Assembly: GCA_018266175.1 (NCBI GenBank)
Contig: JAFEAY010000025.1
Coordinates: forward strand, 124,001 to 188,000
Source: Candidatus Dependentiae bacterium
Lineage (GTDB): Bacteria > Babelota > Babeliae > Babelales > RVW-14
Direction of reading: 5' to 3'
DNA length: 64,000 nucleotides
Below are positions 44,056-54,061 of the stretch, piece by piece. The position numbers were made by a program, and so were the translations under genes. The first letter of the stretch is position 1; the number at the start of each line of letters is the position of its first letter. The notes below the pieces were generated by a model that saw only the letters and a program-made list of their open reading frames with translations, made no database searches and was not told the origin of the DNA.

Positions 44056-45348
44056 ATGGAAAACGCGATTTTTAAGCTCATCCAGCTAGAAGAGCAGCGC
44101 CAAGAACAATGCGTTAACCTGATAGCATCTGAGAACTATGTTCACCCAGATGTACTGGCCGCCACAGGCTCGGTTTTAACCAATAAGTATGCTGAAGGAT
44201 ATCCAGGAAGGCGTTACTACGGCGGCTGTGAAATTGTTGATCAGATTGAAAGCAAGGCTATCCAGCTTGCTCAAGAACTCTTTAAAGCTGACTGTGCGAA
44301 TGTACAACCGCACTCCGGCTCTTCTGCAAATATGGCGGTCTATTTTAGCCAGCTGCAGCTTGGTGATACTATTTTGGCTATGAGCCTTGATGCTGGCGGA
44401 CACTTGACCCATGGACATAAAATGAACTTCTCTGGAAAACTTTATAATATGATCCACTACGGCATTAACCCTGAAACAGGGCTTCTTGATTATAATCAAA
44501 TCGAACAATTGGCCGCACAGCACAGACCTAAAATGTTGGTTGCTGGCGCCAGTGCTTATTCTCGCCTCATTGATTATGCTCGGCTTGCCCACATTGCCAA
44601 AACCCACAATATGCTCTTCTTTGTTGATATGGCCCATATCGCAGGCCTTGTGGCTGCAGGGATTATTCCAAGCCCAGTCCCTTATGCTGATATTGTGAGC
44701 AGCACTACTCACAAAACACTGCGCGGTCCCCGAGGGGGCATAATTGTGAGCAAGCAACCATTTGGTGCGAGCATTGATAAAACTATTATTCCAGGGAGCC
44801 AGGGCGGACCATTGCTCCATGTTATTGCGGCTAAAGCTATAGCATTTACCCAAGCACTTGAACCGTCATTTAAAACCTACCAAGAGCAAGTCATTAAAAA
44901 TGCTCAAGCTATGGCGCAAACATTTCAGGAGCTTGGTTACCACGTTATTTCAGGTGGAACTGACACACACCTCTTCTTAATCGACCTGAAAAAAAGCGCT
45001 ATCTCCAGCTCAAGTACAACAAAAATTACCGGCAAGCTCGTCGAAGAGACGTTGGGGCGTTGCAATATCACCCTCAACCGCAACATGGTCTTCCAGGACA
45101 CCGAAAGTCCTTTCATTACCAGCGGCATTCGTATTGGAACACCTGCAATCACCACACGTGGCTTTACAGAACTTGAAGCTGTTCAATTGGTTCATTGGAT
45201 CGATGAGGCAATTAGACGACATGACGATGAGCATTTTTTAACTCATCTCAAAGCAGAAATTATGACCCTGTGTAGCAAATTCCCTATTTATGGAAGCATC
45301 CCTGTTGCTGGAGTTTTCGGCAAAGCAGGCTTTGAAAAAGCTATCTAA
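44056..45348 (+). CDS. glyA: Serine hydroxymethyltransferase
   Basis: A 430-residue PLP enzyme converting serine and tetrahydrofolate to glycine and methylene-tetrahydrofolate, the main one-carbon source. The N-terminal LIASENYVHPDVLAATGS, the YAEGYPGRRYYGG loop, and the Schiff-base Lys K220 in STTHKTLRGPRGG are intact. The PLP Asp is in FFVDMAHIAGL. Length slightly above the usual 415-420. A GAGGAG ribosome binding site precedes the ATG. Its retention suggests that thymidylate, purine or formyl-Met synthesis still uses folate here. Confidence 0.98.
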   Translation: MENAIFKLIQLEEQRQEQCVNLIASENYVHPDVLAATGSVLTNKYAEGYPGRRYYGGCEIVDQIESKAIQLAQELFKADCANVQPHSGSSANMAVYFSQLQLGDTILAMSLDAGGHLTHGHKMNFSGKLYNMIHYGINPETGLLDYNQIEQLAAQHRPKMLVAGASAYSRLIDYARLAHIAKTHNMLFFVDMAHIAGLVAAGIIPSPVPYADIVSSTTHKTLRGPRGGIIVSKQPFGASIDKTIIPGSQGGPLLHVIAAKAIAFTQALEPSFKTYQEQVIKNAQAMAQTFQELGYHVISGGTDTHLFLIDLKKSAISSSSTTKITGKLVEETLGRCNITLNRNMVFQDTESPFITSGIRIGTPAITTRGFTELEAVQLVHWIDEAIRRHDDEHFLTHLKAEIMTLCSKFPIYGSIPVAGVFGKAGFEKAI

Positions 45349-45468
45349 TTAACCCTGCTCCTATTAAAAGACCCATTTTTTCCCCCATAAAAGTCGTTTC
45401 TTTACAAAAATCAAAAAAATGATAAGTTGAAAATATATTAGTAATAAATTGAAATGGAGTCCATTCTT

Positions 45469-46760
45469 ATGATTACTACAATTTTCAAGAAATCATTGTC
45501 GCTTGTTGTTGTTTTTATAAGCTTATTTTTTTCACAGACTACGCACGCTTTTATTTACCGCGTTGATGTTCTTGCAAAACCCATAACACTTGCCTCGGGT
45601 GAAAAAAGGTAATCGTTGCATTACTTGGAAGCGATCATCACGAACTAGCAAAAGATTTTCCTGAAGTTCAAACAATTCTTATTGATCAACTTTCACGAAA
45701 ACTTGAAGCCAAAAAAGCAACTACCAAAATCCTTTTTGAAGGGACTTTCACAAGCTCTGAGTGGTGTCAGCTCGATAACCACCTTAAAGAGAATATTAAT
45801 ACTTTTCTTTGCAGCAATAACCATAAAATAAGTACCCTCCAAACATTTTGCCTACCACCAGAAAGCCTGTGTACAAAATTTCCTCATCTTGATAGAGCAT
45901 CAATTAATAATCTTAACACTGAATGTATTGAAGTTCGGCAAGCTCATAACATTGCTGCATCATTTGGCTTAGATGGACTTATTGAAGAACATCCCGATTT
46001 TTTTGATAAATACCTATCTGGGTTATTCATGGAAGAACTCTTTGGACAAATTACAATGTACCAAGCAAGAACACCTGATAAAGATTTTAAGCCTATTTTT
46101 AAGGAACTTTTTGATGCATGCAATAACCACCTGAAAAGCACCCGCTTTTTATCAGGCCAACAATACAAAAACTTTCTCAATGAAGGGCTTTATGGACAAG
46201 AACTCTTTGCTTTGTCACTCGAAGAGGAATTTCTTCCTCTGGACAGCATGATAGAGGCAAATGCCTTGTGGCTTCTGAGTCAATCATTCATTGAACAACA
46301 GGATAGATTCATTATCCTTGCTGGTGGATTTCATATAAACCCAAGCGCAGGCAACTTAGATCCAGATCATGAAAATGAATTTGAAATGTGCTCAGAAAAC
46401 TCCCTAGGCCTTAGCTCATACCTTGAAATTGGTGGATACACTCATGTAACATCACTGGACATTCGCTCATCACTCATGGAAGGCATGCAAGAAGTTTCAA
46501 GAAAGATCGAACAGCAATTAGTAATAGGCGACGATAAAATTATGGGAGAATGCAAAAACCTGCTTGGCAAGCTTGCAACAGATATTGCCGACTTTATTAC
46601 TGAGTGGACGCTCAAAACCGATTCACAAATTAATAAATTACTATCTCCTGAATTCAATATCATAACCCAAGATTCAGAAACACAAAATGATGAGCAAAAA
46701 ACTCCAACCTCTTTTGCATACGACAATTCAAGTACAAATTCATGGTGCACGCTTTTATAA
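45469..46760 (+). pseudogene. Exported protein of unknown function interrupted by one -1 frameshift
   Basis: ATG at 45469 (GGAG 9 nt upstream) encodes a signal peptide (IFKKSLSLVVVFISLFFSQT then THA) and 47 codons before TAA at 45610. The next frame opens at 45603 and continues to 46760 with the same codon style. The shift lies in a run of six A (45602-45607); one extra A would restore a 430-residue protein. The start of the second part (VIVALLGSDHHELAKDFP) and AGGFHINPS near the C-terminus faintly recall TraB/ChaN-type folds. It may be a fresh pseudogene, a sequencing error, or corrected by slippage. An internal ATG at 46029 could give only a fragment. Confidence 0.8.
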
Positions 46761-46781
46761 AATTACTTAAAAACGTTATTT

Positions 46782-47513
46782 TTACTCAATATCAGTAAGC
46801 AATGCACAAGTAAGTTGTCGCCCCGCAAGTCCACCGGAGCGGCGATGAGAATGAAACCCTTGCGTGCACATAGTGCACTGATTGTACTGCTGGTTGATAT
46901 TTTCAGGCTTAACTCCTAATTCAATTAATAAGCTCTTATTAAATAAAACTTTATCAAAATAAACTTTGCCATTCCTCTTGATTAGTGCGCCACTGGCCAA
47001 ATGATTATCTTTTACCAAATCACAAAAATCTTCTTGAACTTCATAACAACAGACTTTGGCTGCAGGACCAAAAAATACTTGGAGATCGCTAGGTTGAGTA
47101 CCAACATTGCGTACAAGACTCTCAAGTGCATACGCTGCAATTCTGGCGACGGACCCTCGCCAACCTGCATGAACCACGGCAATAGCATGGTTAACAGGAT
47201 CATACATCACAACTGGAAGACAATCGGCCGTTAAAACCCCCAAAGCAACTTCAGGTTGATTGGTCGTTAAATAGTCACCTTCGTGCTCAAAAATCTCAAT
47301 TTCATTATTAATTTTATCAATAAATTGCCCTGCAACCCCATGAACCTGTTTTAAAACAACCAGGCTACGTGCCGGAAGTTGCGAACAAAGACTTTGGCAA
47401 AAAAATCCAAATTGGGCATCTTTTGGTGAAGTGCTGCAACTAAAAGCATCTCCAAAAAAAATACACAACCCTCCCTGTTGATGAATAATCATTTTTATTC
47501 CAAAACATAGCAT
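46782..47513 (-). CDS. pgeF: PgeF/YfiH (laccase-domain) multicopper-like enzyme
   Basis: A 243-residue protein of the YfiH/LACC1 family, linked to correct peptidoglycan precursor composition and purine nucleoside phosphorolysis. The metal-site motifs LTADCLPVVMYD (Cys), VVHAGWRGS (His) and MCTQGFHSHRR are present, plus the family FGPAA and KQVHG segments. A second start 7 codons in (MIIHQQGG) has a better-placed GGA. Its presence agrees with a cell that still makes peptidoglycan, as does the nearby ftsQAZ cluster. Confidence 0.92.
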   Translation of the reverse strand: MLCFGIKMIIHQQGGLCIFFGDAFSCSTSPKDAQFGFFCQSLCSQLPARSLVVLKQVHGVAGQFIDKINNEIEIFEHEGDYLTTNQPEVALGVLTADCLPVVMYDPVNHAIAVVHAGWRGSVARIAAYALESLVRNVGTQPSDLQVFFGPAAKVCCYEVQEDFCDLVKDNHLASGALIKRNGKVYFDKVLFNKSLLIELGVKPENINQQYNQCTMCTQGFHSHRRSGGLAGRQLTCALLTDIE

Positions 47514-47641
47514 TACCTATAAACAAAAAACTATACTTAAATTAGTGTAGAAAAAAGCCTAGAAAAAGTGTATAACCAGTATCTGCAAAAAAATATGAGG
47601 TTTATTTCACGGTTTATTATAGGGAGTTAATACGGTACTAG

Positions 47642-48559
47642 ATGCTACCTATTATTATTTTAAACGCTTTGTTAGCAAGTACTTTCACACTTGGCAAAGT
47701 CGTTTTAAACTACACGAAACCAGTTTTCTTTGTCGGCATGAGCATGGTTATAGGAGGAATTATTCTCTTTTCGTATCAGCTTTTTACCGCTCGTCATAAA
47801 CTAATTATTCAAAAAAAAGATCTCTGGCTGTTTTTTCAAGTAAGCTTTTTCACCATTTTTCTGAGTTATGTCCTACAATTTTGGGGCATGAATTATATGC
47901 CATCATCAAAGGCCTGCTTACTCTATAACTTTGGCCCCTTTACTTCATATCTAATTGCTTATCTTTTTTTCAAAGAAAAAATGTCATTTAAAAAATGGGC
48001 AGGACTTACGCTTGGCTTCATTGGTCTCTTTCCAATTCTCATGACAACAACCCCAAGAGAAGAGTTTCTACAGGGCATGTTTTTCATCTCTTTTCCAGAA
48101 ATTGCCGTTATTATTTCTGCAGCTGCCTACAGTTATGGCTGGTTTATTATTCGAGAACTTGTACACGAACGACACTACTCTCCGCTCACGCTCAACGGCT
48201 ATTCAATGCTCACCGGAGGAACTCTTGCGTTATGTACAGTTCCAGTACTTGAAGGCCCTATCGTTATCCACGATTTTTACCCATTCTTTGGGCTCTTGGC
48301 AAGCACCATCATTATCGAATACATGATCTGTAATAATTTATATGCTCGGTTACTTGATAAATATTCAGAAACATTCTTATCGCTAACAACATTTTCAATT
48401 CCAGTTTTTGGTGGATTTTATGGCTGGATTTTTCTCAATGAGCGAATTTCTTGGAACTACCTGCTTTCATGCTTAATTCTTTTTATTGCAATTCGCATGT
48501 TCAGTTCAGCTGAAAAAGGTGGCCGGCATCGCCCCAAAAAAAATAGAGAGTTTATATGA
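47642..48559 (+). CDS. EamA/DMT-superfamily transporter (first copy)
   Basis: A 305-residue protein with about ten spans in two EamA halves (TLGKVVLNYTKPVFFVGMSM; LLYNFGPFTSYLIAYLFF). An in-frame TAG directly precedes the ATG, fixing the start. Substrate unknown; in intracellular bacteria such carriers can import metabolites such as S-adenosylmethionine. A paralogue lies at 49640-50539, sharing PPTFFVG/KPVFFVG, SSKAAF/SSKACL and LNG-M motifs, with the mutY-like gene between on the other strand. Confidence 0.88.
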   Translation: MLPIIILNALLASTFTLGKVVLNYTKPVFFVGMSMVIGGIILFSYQLFTARHKLIIQKKDLWLFFQVSFFTIFLSYVLQFWGMNYMPSSKACLLYNFGPFTSYLIAYLFFKEKMSFKKWAGLTLGFIGLFPILMTTTPREEFLQGMFFISFPEIAVIISAAAYSYGWFIIRELVHERHYSPLTLNGYSMLTGGTLALCTVPVLEGPIVIHDFYPFFGLLASTIIIEYMICNNLYARLLDKYSETFLSLTTFSIPVFGGFYGWIFLNERISWNYLLSCLILFIAIRMFSSAEKGGRHRPKKNREFI

Positions 48560-48575
48560 ATGGCAATACATCAAG

Positions 48576-49490
48576 CTATACCTTGCTTCCTAATTGCAAC
48601 TGATTTTCACAGAGCCAAATAAGCTTTTCTTGCAGCAAGTCATTCAATAAAATTTTGACTCGGTTTTCTTCTTTGCCCAGGCCTGCAAAGTGCATGAGTA
48701 AATCATCGGTACTTATTCCTGGAACATCGAGCAGTAACTGTAAAATCATCCCTCTAATCTGGCGATCTGAGCCTTCAAATTTGGATTGCTTGGTATAGTG
48801 CTTGCTAAACTGATTCAAGTTTCCAACATTTTTCTTGAGCATGACTCCGTAATCCATCAAAGCATAGTACCATGCTCGTGGCGCTTGATGATCAAGCGTT
48901 GCTTCAATTAAAGGCATAATTTGCTTATCGTAAACTTCGCGCAGATGCTTAAAGAAAAAGTAGATGAAAATAGTTCGGATATTCGTTTCAATAAAAATGG
49001 TTGGTTGATTATAAGAAAATGCCAAGATAGAGCTTGCTGTTGCTTTGCCAATGGCAGGAAAAGTAGCCAAAACTTCAGGGCACTGGGGTAGATTTCCATC
49101 AAATTCTGTCACAATTTTTTGAGCAATTTTTTGTAATGCAAGCGCTCGACGATTGTAACCAAGTCCCTTCCATAGGCGTAAAACCTCTTCAAACGATGCG
49201 CCGGCAAGCGTTTGAAAATCGGGAAATTGTTGCACAAATAAATCAAACTTTTTTGCAACACGGTCAGTCTGTGTTTGTTGGAGCATAATTTCTGAAACTA
49301 CGACTCGATAAGGGCTAATCTCCTCTCGCCACGAAAATGAACGCCCACGAGCATGGTAGTAGTGATAAATTATTTCTCGAAAAAGCATAATTACTTTTTC
49401 AGAAAATCCTTCTTCTGCATATACTTGCTGTAACTCTTGTTGGAGCTGTCGATCTTTTTGAGCAATATCTAAATCGAAAAGTGTGTTCAT
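48576..49490 (-). CDS. MutY-like HhH-GPD DNA glycosylase without Fe-S cluster
   Basis: A 304-residue relative of adenine glycosylase MutY. The helix-hairpin-helix core is clear: SEIMLQQTQTDRVAKKF, LWKGLGYNRRALALQKIA, FPAIGKATASSILAF. The catalytic segment is FIETNIRTIF, where MutY has DGN, so Asp seems replaced by Glu. The four-Cys Fe-S loop that should follow DYGVML is absent (no Cys there), and the NUDIX-like 8-oxoG-sensing C-terminus is replaced by a short helical domain. Specificity is therefore uncertain; A:8-oxoG or another mismatch. Confidence 0.85.
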   Translation of the reverse strand: MNTLFDLDIAQKDRQLQQELQQVYAEEGFSEKVIMLFREIIYHYYHARGRSFSWREEISPYRVVVSEIMLQQTQTDRVAKKFDLFVQQFPDFQTLAGASFEEVLRLWKGLGYNRRALALQKIAQKIVTEFDGNLPQCPEVLATFPAIGKATASSILAFSYNQPTIFIETNIRTIFIYFFFKHLREVYDKQIMPLIEATLDHQAPRAWYYALMDYGVMLKKNVGNLNQFSKHYTKQSKFEGSDRQIRGMILQLLLDVPGISTDDLLMHFAGLGKEENRVKILLNDLLQEKLIWLCENQLQLGSKV

Positions 49491-49639
49491 AATAAGCTTG
49501 TACCTTTATTTTTGCCGTAGCATAAAATAAAGCTGTAACAATGTAAATTCACAAATTAGAAAGAATACAACACTAATACCCCGATTGAATAATTTCTGTT
49601 TACTGTTATGGTGTATAAGAACTTATTTAAAGGGGTTAT

Positions 49640-50539
49640 ATGTTTTGGATTTTTTTTGGCTTTGCTCTTCTTGCAAGCGCTATTTCGGTTAATAAAATTA
49701 TTCTTGCAACACTACCTCCAACTTTTTTTGTAGGGCTACGAATGCTTTTGGGAGGGGCGATTTTATATGGATTGAATTATCGCTCATCACATCGGTTAAA
49801 ATTTTCTTATCTCAAGCAAGATTGGCTTTTACTCCTCTGGATTGCTTCATGCACAACGCTCATTCCATCTATCTTGAAAGCTTTCGGATTACAAAACCTT
49901 GTCTCATCAAAAGCGGCATTTATCGGCGCTCTTGACCCATTTGTAACTACAATCTATTCATACATTTTATGGCGAGAGGTGCTTACACCAAAAAAATTGA
50001 TTGGAATTATACTTGGGTTTGCTGGAGCTGTTATTCTCTGCTTTTCGCATAGTCCTATTGAGGATACATTTTATAATTTGCTCATTTTTTCATTGCCCGA
50101 GCTTGCAGCATTTGGAGCTGTTGCCCTTGGACGCTATGGCTGGATGCGCGCACAAATCACCATGAAACGTGATCGTTACACGCCACCAGAGCTCAATGGA
50201 ATTATGATGCTGATTTCAGGAATAATCGCTCTGAGTGCATCATACTTTATTGATGACGTTGGTGTTTCCTACATTCCGCTAACACCATCATTTCTAAGCT
50301 TATTAGCCTATACCGTGGTTATCGGAAACGTTGTAGCCTACACCATGTATGCACAATTTTTGAAAGCGTACAGCGCAAACTTTGTTTCTCTAGCAGGCTT
50401 TTCTGTTCCAATTTTTGTTACGCTGTACGGTCGCATATTCTTAGGTGAAGCAATTACTCTGAATTTAGTTATTTCAGCAGTACTTATTCTTGTAGGTGTT
50501 TTCATCTTTTTTAACGATGAAATTAAAGCTGCTGCATGA
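49640..50539 (+). CDS. EamA/DMT-superfamily transporter (second copy)
   Basis: A 299-residue ten-span carrier paralogous to the one at 47642 (NKIILATLPPTFFVGLRMLL; LVSSKAAFIGALDPFVTTIY). AAGGGG stands 5 nt before the ATG. The stop is 5 nt from the convergent ftsZ stop, leaving no room for a separate terminator. Substrate unknown. Confidence 0.88.
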   Translation: MFWIFFGFALLASAISVNKIILATLPPTFFVGLRMLLGGAILYGLNYRSSHRLKFSYLKQDWLLLLWIASCTTLIPSILKAFGLQNLVSSKAAFIGALDPFVTTIYSYILWREVLTPKKLIGIILGFAGAVILCFSHSPIEDTFYNLLIFSLPELAAFGAVALGRYGWMRAQITMKRDRYTPPELNGIMMLISGIIALSASYFIDDVGVSYIPLTPSFLSLLAYTVVIGNVVAYTMYAQFLKAYSANFVSLAGFSVPIFVTLYGRIFLGEAITLNLVISAVLILVGVFIFFNDEIKAAA

Positions 50540-50544
50540 TAAAA

Positions 50545-51858
50545 CTATTCAGGCAATTGAGAGTCTCCAAGTCGAGCATTTTTTCGTAAAAAAGTTGGTG
50601 CATCTAAATCGTGTTCATCATTTTGTGAAAATGATGCTGCAGCCTTGTCCATCGCTCGCTCTCTAGTCGGTGCCATTTGGCTAACCTGCTCAGACTCATG
50701 CGCAACCTCTTGCTCATAACTAAATTTACTTGGAGCACTTTCAAGTACGGGCTCACAATGTCTTTGATGAGCTCGTGAGTATTCTTGAATAATTGGTTTA
50801 CGAGCAACACTTCTGTCCATTGCAGAAGAATACCGACTGTCTTCTTGGCGCATTCGCGCAGTACTCAATACTTTTTCTGGCTGAGCTATATCACCAAACC
50901 CGGTTGCAATAACCGTGATAACAATTTCATCACCAACACTATTATCAACAACAGAACCAAGGATAATATTTGCATCTTCACGAACCATCTCGTACAGAAG
51001 CATTGCTGCATCATTGATCTCATAAAGCCCAAGGTTTTCGTTCCCGGTGATATTAATCAGAACACCTCGAGCGCCCTGAATATTGACCTCTTCAAGCAAT
51101 GGAGAGCTAATCGCTTTAAGCGCAGCATTACGAGCTCGATCTTGTCCTGATGCACGACCTGTTCCCATAATTGCCATGCCCATATCTTTCATAATGGAGC
51201 GGACGTCTGCAAAATCAACATTAATATGTCCAGCTTTGGTAATAATATCGGATATACCTTTAACAGCCTGCTTCAAGATATCATTTGATTGCGCAAAAGC
51301 ATCGAGCATTGAAATATCTTTATCTGAAATTTCAAGAAGACGTTGATTAGGTACAACAAGCAAAGTATCAACATCATTTTTAAGATGCTTGATTGCCTCT
51401 TCAGCAAAATAAAGGCGTCGCTTACCTTCAAATAAAAATGGCTTGGTAACAATCGCTATAGTTAAAATCCCTAATTCTTTAGCTGCACTTGCAATCACTG
51501 GCAGCGCACCTGTTCCCGTGCCGCCTCCCAACCCTGCCGTCAAAAAGAGAATATCGGTTCCCTCCAAAGACTCTAAAATGGCGTCGATGTCCTCTTCTGC
51601 CGCCCTGCGCCCTAAGTCTGGATTTGATCCAGCACCTAGCCCTTTAGTAATTTTCACGCCAAGATGAATCTTCTTTTTTGCAGCAGAAAGATCCAAAGAT
51701 TGTGCATCGGTATTGGTAACAATAAAATCAACTCGATCAAGATCTGATGATTTCATCATCCAATTAACAGCATTGCAACCAGCACCGCCAATGCCAATCA
51801 CCTTCAAATTTGCACCCTGAACAATATTCGTCTCTTCTTCAAGCATGATATCTAACAT
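50545..51858 (-). CDS. ftsZ: Cell division protein FtsZ
   Basis: A 437-residue tubulin-like GTPase that builds the division ring. The nucleotide motifs are GIGGAGCNAVNWM and TAGLGGGTGTGALP; the T7 synergy loop is NVDFADVRSIM. A variable linker (about 320-415) leads to the C-terminal tail DAPTFLRKNA, the FtsA-binding peptide. I place the start at MLDIMLEEET (51858), with AAGGAG upstream; a start 10 codons earlier lacks one. FtsZ presence separates this organism from chlamydia-like bacteria that divide without it. Confidence 0.98.
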   Translation of the reverse strand: MLDIMLEEETNIVQGANLKVIGIGGAGCNAVNWMMKSSDLDRVDFIVTNTDAQSLDLSAAKKKIHLGVKITKGLGAGSNPDLGRRAAEEDIDAILESLEGTDILFLTAGLGGGTGTGALPVIASAAKELGILTIAIVTKPFLFEGKRRLYFAEEAIKHLKNDVDTLLVVPNQRLLEISDKDISMLDAFAQSNDILKQAVKGISDIITKAGHINVDFADVRSIMKDMGMAIMGTGRASGQDRARNAALKAISSPLLEEVNIQGARGVLINITGNENLGLYEINDAAMLLYEMVREDANIILGSVVDNSVGDEIVITVIATGFGDIAQPEKVLSTARMRQEDSRYSSAMDRSVARKPIIQEYSRAHQRHCEPVLESAPSKFSYEQEVAHESEQVSQMAPTRERAMDKAAASFSQNDEHDLDAPTFLRKNARLGDSQLPE

Positions 51859-51891
51859 GAAATCTCCTTTCTTGCTGCCGCGTTGCACTTC

Positions 51892-53148
51892 CTAAAAGAA
51901 GTCATAAATCCAAGACTTCATCCGCTTGAAAAGCGCACTGACAGCTGCATCTTGTGTTTGCTCTTTACTTTGGTTTCCACGAATTCCTGTTGCATAAACA
52001 AGCAGTCCATATCCTGTTGCATAAACAGGACTTTTAAGCATATCTGGTATCGAATGCAATGCTCCATCGGTATAACCACCAGGTACACCTATTCGAACAC
52101 GCATTTCAAGATTTTCCGATGCGAGTTCTTTCATACCGGACAAAAGCGCACCTCCTCCAGTCAATACAAGCCCTGCTGGCATGAATTGCTTAAGTCTGAA
52201 TTCAACAAACTCTTCATCAAAAAGATCAAAAAGTTCTTCTGCTCTAAATCGTAAAATTTCTGAAGGCATACTTAATTGCACCGTCTTTATACCGCCTTCA
52301 TATCCAAGATCAACATCAACATACTCTTCAATTTGTTCGGCAATACCATCACGCAAAACGGTACCATAGCAACGCTTAATCTCTTCAGCTTTAGTAAAAG
52401 GAATACCAAGACCAACAGCAATGTCATTGGTAAAATGATTTCCGGCAACGGGAATTACTTTTGAGTGCCTAATACGACCATCTTTATAAATAGCAAAGTC
52501 AGATGTTCCACCGCCAATATCCAAAATTCCTACACCCATTTCACGCTCTGCATCAGTAAGCACCGCATCAGCAGATGCCAGTTGCTCAAGAACAATATCT
52601 TGCACCCCAACGCCTGCAAGTTCACACGCTTTGATAATGTTTTGAGCAGACGCAACGGCACCTGTTACAATATGAACTTGCGCCTCAAGCCTAACTCCAT
52701 ACATCCCCAGTGAGTCTAAAACATATTCCTGACCATCAACACGAAAGTATTGTGGAATGACATGCAAAATTTCCTGTCCTGCCGGCAGAGGAATCGCTTT
52801 TGCAGCTTCAATAACACGATCAACGTCCTGCTGTGAAACATCGCGACCCTTAACCGCAACCACGCCAGTTGAGTTAAAAGAGCGAATGTGACCTCCAGAG
52901 ATACCAACAAACGCGGATTCAACCTGAATTCCTGCCATTTTTTCAGCTTCTTTAATGGCGGTTTTTATCGATTCAACGGTTGTTCCAATGTGAACAACAA
53001 CCCCTTTTTTTAAGCCGTATGATGGATGATGTCCAATACCAAGAATCTCAAATCCTCCTTGTGTATTGACCACCGCAATAATCACGCAAATTTTTGTTGT
53101 TCCAATATCAATGGCAGTAACATGCCGCCCAAAAAATTTCTTGCTCAT
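51892..53148 (-). CDS. ftsA: Cell division protein FtsA
   Basis: A 418-residue actin-like membrane tether of FtsZ. Phosphate-1 AIDIGTTKICVIIA, the SHS2/1C domain (VGISGGHIRSFNS), phosphate-2 ILDIGGGTSDFAIY and the adenosine motif LTGGGALLSGM are intact. The amphipathic membrane-targeting helix is the last 13 residues (LFKRMKSWIYDFF). The start overlaps the ftsQ stop by ATGA; ftsZ follows 33 nt downstream. The order ftsQ-ftsA-ftsZ is the classical end of the dcw cluster, here without mur genes. Confidence 0.97.
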   Translation of the reverse strand: MSKKFFGRHVTAIDIGTTKICVIIAVVNTQGGFEILGIGHHPSYGLKKGVVVHIGTTVESIKTAIKEAEKMAGIQVESAFVGISGGHIRSFNSTGVVAVKGRDVSQQDVDRVIEAAKAIPLPAGQEILHVIPQYFRVDGQEYVLDSLGMYGVRLEAQVHIVTGAVASAQNIIKACELAGVGVQDIVLEQLASADAVLTDAEREMGVGILDIGGGTSDFAIYKDGRIRHSKVIPVAGNHFTNDIAVGLGIPFTKAEEIKRCYGTVLRDGIAEQIEEYVDVDLGYEGGIKTVQLSMPSEILRFRAEELFDLFDEEFVEFRLKQFMPAGLVLTGGGALLSGMKELASENLEMRVRIGVPGGYTDGALHSIPDMLKSPVYATGYGLLVYATGIRGNQSKEQTQDAAVSALFKRMKSWIYDFF

Positions 53149-53966
53149 AATCGCCCCCCCCGTCTTGGCCTGTTAAGAAATTTTACATAAATTCTGTTAT
53201 CAAACCTGATATCAAATAAAATATTGCATTCTTTGCTTGCAACCAAACGCGACGTAATGAGCTCTTTTTTTACAAGATCATTAAAAACAACATTAATTTT
53301 CTCAAACTTATGTGCATCAAAACATGAAGCCGCATCGACAACTATTTTACACGGGCAAGCGCTCTTTTCTGGAACAAGCGTTATGGAACTTGGATTATTA
53401 AAAGAAATGGCAAATTGATTCCACATATCATAAGGGACTTTTTGGATAAAATCATAAGCCTGAACGGCAAGTTTTTGACTGCACCACATCGATGCAACTG
53501 TAACATGGGGAAGCTGGTCAAGATTAAAATCTTGAAAGTCTGAAGCTGTAAGCAGGGAGCGACCACTCCCAATAACAAAATGATCATTTACAACAAACCG
53601 CGGCATTGCCCCTTCAACGATAATTTTAACCGTTTTTGGAGCAAGTAATTCATAATTTATTGTTCTGACCGCTTTAAATTGCTCTTTTAGTTTTGCATAC
53701 AATTCTTCAGGCTTAAAATGAACAATCAGGCGATCAGCAGCATATTCTTGCACAGCAGCTTGAAGCGAATGAACAAGCTCAGTGGAATAGATATTATGAA
53801 TTTGGCAGATCACTTGAGCTGGCTTAAACAAAGGTTCAATGCGTTCTTGCCATGCAGAGGCGATTGATTGCACACCTTTAATAATCACCGGAATGCTCAG
53901 GGCACAGAAAACTGCAAGCAAAAGCGATCGCCTTATAATTTTTTTCAACTTTTTTGCCGACATCAT
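53145..53966 (-). CDS. ftsQ: FtsQ/DivIB-like division protein
   Basis: A 273-residue bitopic protein: basic cytoplasmic N-terminus (SAKKLKKIIRRS), one span (about 13-32), and a long extracytoplasmic domain. The stretch VRTINYELLAPKTVKIIVEG, then AMPRFVVN, resembles the POTRA-beta transition of FtsQ, but overall similarity is weak. The main support is position and coupling: it overlaps ftsA by 4 nt in the canonical order. It would scaffold septal wall synthesis enzymes. Confidence 0.82.
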   Translation of the reverse strand: MMSAKKLKKIIRRSLLLAVFCALSIPVIIKGVQSIASAWQERIEPLFKPAQVICQIHNIYSTELVHSLQAAVQEYAADRLIVHFKPEELYAKLKEQFKAVRTINYELLAPKTVKIIVEGAMPRFVVNDHFVIGSGRSLLTASDFQDFNLDQLPHVTVASMWCSQKLAVQAYDFIQKVPYDMWNQFAISFNNPSSITLVPEKSACPCKIVVDAASCFDAHKFEKINVVFNDLVKKELITSRLVASKECNILFDIRFDNRIYVKFLNRPRRGGRL

Positions 53967-54061
53967 TTTTACTTCTCACTCCTTAGAAAGACTGAACTTC
54001 TTATTGAGTAATAGCAAAACGACGATCAAAAAAGCAAAATATTATCTTTCAAACATGAAAA

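Noticed and set aside
44176-44853. A 225-codon open frame on the minus strand inside glyA
   Set aside because: It lies wholly antisense to a strongly conserved gene, has no domain or ribosome binding site, and its composition is that of a shadow frame.
45602-45612. Programmed -1 ribosomal frameshift at the A6 run
   Set aside because: The zero-frame codons GAA AAA AGG do not form a classical X XXY YYZ slippery heptamer, and no downstream pseudoknot was evident. A one-base deletion or slippage during transcription is simpler.
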